Part shown: one piece after another, positions 60,471 to 64,000 of the stretch
Numbering within the stretch: the first letter of the stretch is position 1
Layout of the letters: each line of letters opens with the position of its first letter
Source: Pectinophora gossypiella
Taxonomy: Eukaryota > Arthropoda > Insecta > Lepidoptera > Gelechiidae
Assembly: GCF_024362695.1 (NCBI RefSeq)
Contig: NC_065409.1
Location: 62,001 to 126,000 of the forward strand
Direction: 5' to 3'
Length of the DNA: 64,000 nucleotides
Translations under genes and position numbers: made by a program
Notes under the pieces: generated by a model
What the model was told of the DNA's origin: nothing
What the model saw: only the letters and a program-made list of their open reading frames with translations
Databases searched by the model: none

Positions 60471-60874
60471 TTTTTTTTTTTGTCGTGACTTATTGTAGAT
60501 TTGCCGCAGATGGCATTAACTACTTGGCCGGACAAATGGGGAGCGCTGAAGGCTCTCACCCGGTACAACGTTTAAGACAACATGCCTGAGAGTGCCCAGT
60601 TGGGCGCGAACCTCGGATCAGGGCGGATCCTCGGATGAGAGGAAAAATATTTGAAAGAATTAATCAACCCTAGTGGGTCGATAGCGATAAGAGCTGATTG
60701 AGGGAATCGTCGACCACGCCGGCGGGGTCGGTATCGGGATCCTGAAGTGTTTAGTGTCGCAAGCTGATTGGCTGCCTCTATGGCTAGAGTAATCGGGTCA
60801 TCGGGATCGTATATTACGTCCTTCGGACGCCGATACTTTTCAGTACCGTCCCTAAGCGGGATGTATTCGAAAGG
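60471..60874 (-). pseudogene. Jockey-type LINE, 5'-truncated, minus-strand copy
   Basis: The 12-bp repeat GGGACTCGTACC flanks it (60459-60470 and 60875-60886). The poly(T) at its left edge is the complement of the poly(A) tail. It covers the last coding part and 3' UTR of the same family as 26406-27338, with a few substitutions and a small GGATCCTCGGAT-type change near 60627. Confidence 0.88.
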
Positions 60875-60886
60875 GGGACTCGTACC

Positions 60887-62627
60887 CGCGACACTAAGAT
60901 GTAAATAATCTACTTACTTAATATAAAAATATGTTATAATAGTAATCAATCTTATTTTTAAACATATAACGGCAATCATGGTCCAGGACATTCCAGGAAA
61001 TTAATAAAGAGGAGGAATTGGTCCAAAAATCCAAGGATTTTCCAATGCATTCTTATTCTCGCCGGCAAAATCCCGCAATATCGGAAATAATCCGAGCGCG
61101 GCATCCGGGGGGGCGCGGGGCCGGGACCCGGCAGTCGCGCCCGCCGCCCCGCCGCCCCGCCACACGGCCGCGGCCAGCGTCCGAGTCCTACTCCGATGAT
61201 GGTAAACTTACCTGTCACCGTGCTCTCCGCTTACTTTGGAAACTATGTCTCATAATCATTAGCGGATCTCAAAACGGGTATGCCGTGGAAAGATCCATAC
61301 AATGTTATACCGACTGACTTCGGTTTGACGTCAGTTGCGATACCTAATAATAACCGAAGATTTTAGAGATTCGAGTAACTCATGCGCCGACGCCGACACC
61401 AGTAGCGGTCGCCTTCAGAATGTTATCGTTTTGACCTAAAATACGAGCTCACCACTAATATAAAGCTTTTAACAAAATATTGCGAAAGAAATAGATGGAG
61501 TCGGTCTGCTCAATGACCTAATCTAAATAAAATACATTACGCATGCATGATTCAACACAGTAGGTACCTATCTATTTGCTTAGAATTACAGTCTATAAAT
61601 AATAGTCGAGTAAGTAGGTATATTTTATTAAGTATGTTTACTTTAATGGACAGTGAATCGAAGATTAGAATTGATTTGTGACGTAACTACCTATGTGTTA
61701 CATGTAAAATGACACAGAACTGTTATGATTTTACAGATATTCATAGATTCATAGGTTATGTAATTATGTCACTGTCAGTTTGAAGGGTCTTGTAACGTTT
61801 ACAAATAATGCTAATGTAACAGCTAGCCTATGATTTATGAATATACTTCTATCTACTCTGATGTTGATTGTGGTCACTTAAAACTAATAATAACATTATA
61901 ATAATTTGATTTAATTAATAATAATTATACTAGTGGCACTTATAAGCTATTTACTAAATTATGTTTATGATTAAATACAATTGTTTATATCTGACTGGCC
62001 ATAAAAAAAACGAAATGTCAAAGAGAATAGAATAGAGGAGATATATGGTTTATGGTAGCGAGATGTCAGGGACTTCGGCGCCAAAAAGCTGTGCTAGGAG
62101 ATGCGTTGTTCTGTAAAATTAAGAAGAATATACTTAATTAATTCAAGACTGGCAGTTTTTACTGAAACAAATCCCTTTCCTGAGATGATACACAACAACT
62201 CAGAAGTGGGATACACACCGATGTAGAATACGTCTGTGTGTTCACGCCTACAAAAGTGTAAGTAAGTAGTTAAGTCTATTTTGATAAAAAAACGAATACT
62301 GAGACGTTTTTCAATATTACAAGGTGATAAGCACTTATTACTCTCAGTATTAAACCATAATGGGCAAGCAATTTTGACGTAATTCCGGTCATTTTATTCG
62401 TCAAAATGTGTGTTGTTTTTTTTTTCCTTTTCGTTATTTTGCTCGTTCGTTTCGGCCAAATCTAGGCCAAAGAAAGTAAACGATTGTTTAGTTACTATAA
62501 TAATTTGCCAGAGTGCAGAATTACATACGTAAACATATGTATGTATGTATGTGTACATGTAATACGTGTGATAATAACCAAATTCTAATGGTGTCAATTG
62601 GTTGTTTTTTTTTGAGGTGGAATTCTG
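60887..62627. other. Spacer left of the right-edge retroelement
   Basis: A CpG-rich block lies at 61090-61190, then AT-rich DNA. TCAGAAGTGGGAT (62200-62212) and GGTGTCA with GAGGTGGAATTC (62591-62624) resemble primer-binding-site words of Ty3/gypsy elements. No LTR pair can be shown because the element runs out of the window. Confidence 0.35.
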
Positions 62628-64000
62628 ATGATGGATTGGAGTAAGAGTCCTGGGACGCCCGATTTACCGAGGGCTTCGCTGTCAACCAGGCGTAGTCGCA
62701 GGGCGATAACATCGCACCGCAGGGTAAGGACACCGTGCCACAGAGAGATACGGTTTCCAATGGAGAGAGATGAATCGCGCAGTCGAAGCTCATCAAGGGG
62801 GCGAAGGCGTACGCGATCGCACAGCACACCACGGTCCCGTCGAGGATACTCGAGGCCCAGGCACTCGAGATCGCGGCCGTCTCGATCCAGTATGCGGCGC
62901 TCAAGTTCGAGGGATATCAAAAGACGACGTGCACGCTCTCCATCGCACTCACTGGAGCTGAGGAAGCCATCACGTCGTGACAGTCATTATTCATACCGTT
63001 CAACAGACAGGAGCGTTGGAGTTAGAGACCACAGGGGAATTTCGAGGTATGCTGAAAATCAAAACATATTCTTTGAAAAGTTTATTAATGTCATGAAAGG
63101 ATTACAAAGTTCAAATCAACGAGATAAATTTCCAGCGCAAAATGAAGCTATTCCAGAATTTGATCCCATGTGCAAGGAGCAGACAGTAGACATATGGATA
63201 CATAAAGTGGAGGAGTGTGCTCAAATTTATAATTGGGACGATAAACACATAGTTTATTATGCACTACCCAAACTTACAGGCATTGCAAAGACCTGGTATA
63301 AAGGGTTGTCTACACTACTTTTCTCATGGACAGAATGGAAACAAAAATTAAGAGAGTCTTTTCCTACTAAAACAAATTATGCAGAAATTCTTTCCGACAT
63401 GTTAAGTAAAAGGGCTCGTTATGGGGACTCGCTTGAACTGTATTACTATGATAAAATAAATTTATTAAATCGTTGTAGGATAAAAGGGAATGATGCTGTG
63501 GATTGTTTAATACATGGAATCGATGATAGAGGAGTTCGATTAGGAGCACGAGCTGCAGGTTTTACTGAACCAGAACAGATTCTTAAATTCTTTATGTCTA
63601 TTAAAGGTGGTCGTGATAGGGATTCGACAGATTTGTCGAAACTAAGATACAGAGATAAAGATAAACGCAATAATTGCCAAACAAACACTTCATTTAGTGG
63701 TAAAATTAGTGGTGCACAGAAAAATAATACGAAATTAGTCTGTTATAATTGTAATGAGGCTGGTCACGGATTTTATCATTGCCCCAAACCTAAAGTGCAG
63801 TGCACACATTGCAATTGGCGAGGACATGTAGCAGATAATTGTCCTAAAGCGAATCAAAGTACCAATAATGGTGTAAGCAAAAATGTGTTACAAATACAAG
63901 GTGTTGCAGATACCAGCATTAAATACAGAATACCAATAAGAATAAACGACAGCTATGTCGAATGTTTAGTAGATTTAGGCAGCGAAGGTACATTGATTCG
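62628..64000 (+). CDS. Retroelement gag-pol, N-terminal part (open at window edge)
   Basis: The frame is open from two adjacent ATGs (62628 and 62631) to the window end, 457 codons, and continues beyond. Residues ~45-140 are rich in Arg/Ser pairs (RSRRGYSRPRHSRSRPSRSS). Residues ~165-260 look like a Ty3/gypsy capsid domain (FDPMCKEQTVDIWIHKVEE, AKTWYKGL, WTEWKQKLRESFP). Two CCHC zinc knuckles follow, CYNCNEAGHGFYHC (from 63741) and CTHCNWRGHVADNC. The frame then enters an aspartic protease, with LVDLGSEGTLI at the very edge (Asp at residue 449). There is no stop or frameshift, so this copy may be young. Its job is capsid formation and RNA packaging. The lineage is inferred as Ty3/gypsy-like. 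Confidence 0.85.
   Translation, partial: MMDWSKSPGTPDLPRASLSTRRSRRAITSHRRVRTPCHREIRFPMERDESRSRSSSRGRRRTRSHSTPRSRRGYSRPRHSRSRPSRSSMRRSSSRDIKRRRARSPSHSLELRKPSRRDSHYSYRSTDRSVGVRDHRGISRYAENQNIFFEKFINVMKGLQSSNQRDKFPAQNEAIPEFDPMCKEQTVDIWIHKVEECAQIYNWDDKHIVYYALPKLTGIAKTWYKGLSTLLFSWTEWKQKLRESFPTKTNYAEILSDMLSKRARYGDSLELYYYDKINLLNRCRIKGNDAVDCLIHGIDDRGVRLGARAAGFTEPEQILKFFMSIKGGRDRDSTDLSKLRYRDKDKRNNCQTNTSFSGKISGAQKNNTKLVCYNCNEAGHGFYHCPKPKVQCTHCNWRGHVADNCPKANQSTNNGVSKNVLQIQGVADTSIKYRIPIRINDSYVECLVDLGSEGTLI

Overview
The window is nuclear DNA of an insect, most likely a moth or butterfly. The background is AT-rich with very frequent TAGGTA/TACCTA words. Genes have multiple short-intron exons made almost only of G/C-ending codons. 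The repeats are of kinds typical of Lepidoptera: tRNA-headed SINEs, non-LTR elements with GAT tails, Jockey-type LINEs, and many small hAT-like elements. No bacterial-style operon, CRISPR array, rRNA gene or stand-alone tRNA gene is visible.

Two host genes, both on the + strand, sit in the first 14 kb. The first (5763-8571, three coding exons) encodes tyrosylprotein sulfotransferase, the Golgi enzyme that sulfates tyrosines on secreted proteins. The second (10168-13302, four coding exons) encodes a Methuselah-like seven-transmembrane receptor and has a polyadenylation signal at 13554. I see no functional link between them beyond both acting in or through the secretory pathway.

Upstream of them (1-4.2 kb) are SINEs and a nested transposon: a deleted hAT element holding a second DNA transposon (9-bp target duplication), which holds a GC-rich hairpin module. 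From about 13.6 to 45.7 kb no host exon could be supported. The sequence is AT-rich spacer with short CpG-rich blocks, Jockey, RTE-like and CR1-like LINE tails, SINEs, a small inverted-repeat transposon and microsatellites.

The most structured part is 45678-57532. It is a BEL/Pao LTR retrotransposon with two identical-looking 152-bp LTRs and a 5-bp duplication, broken by two DNA transposons that each left an 8-bp duplication. The first (46995-48443) carries 18 exact AGGTCA/TGACCT nuclear-receptor half-sites in about 315 bp, two tandem copies of the GC-rich hairpin module also seen at 3.2 kb, and a right arm built from repeated end-like units. The second (51506-54948) is a hAT element with its own transposase gene. 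Both insertions leave the BEL coding frame in register on their two sides.

The right edge (62628-64000) is the open 5' part of another retroelement gag-pol gene. It has an arginine/serine-rich N-terminus, two CCHC zinc knuckles and the start of a protease domain, and continues past the window.
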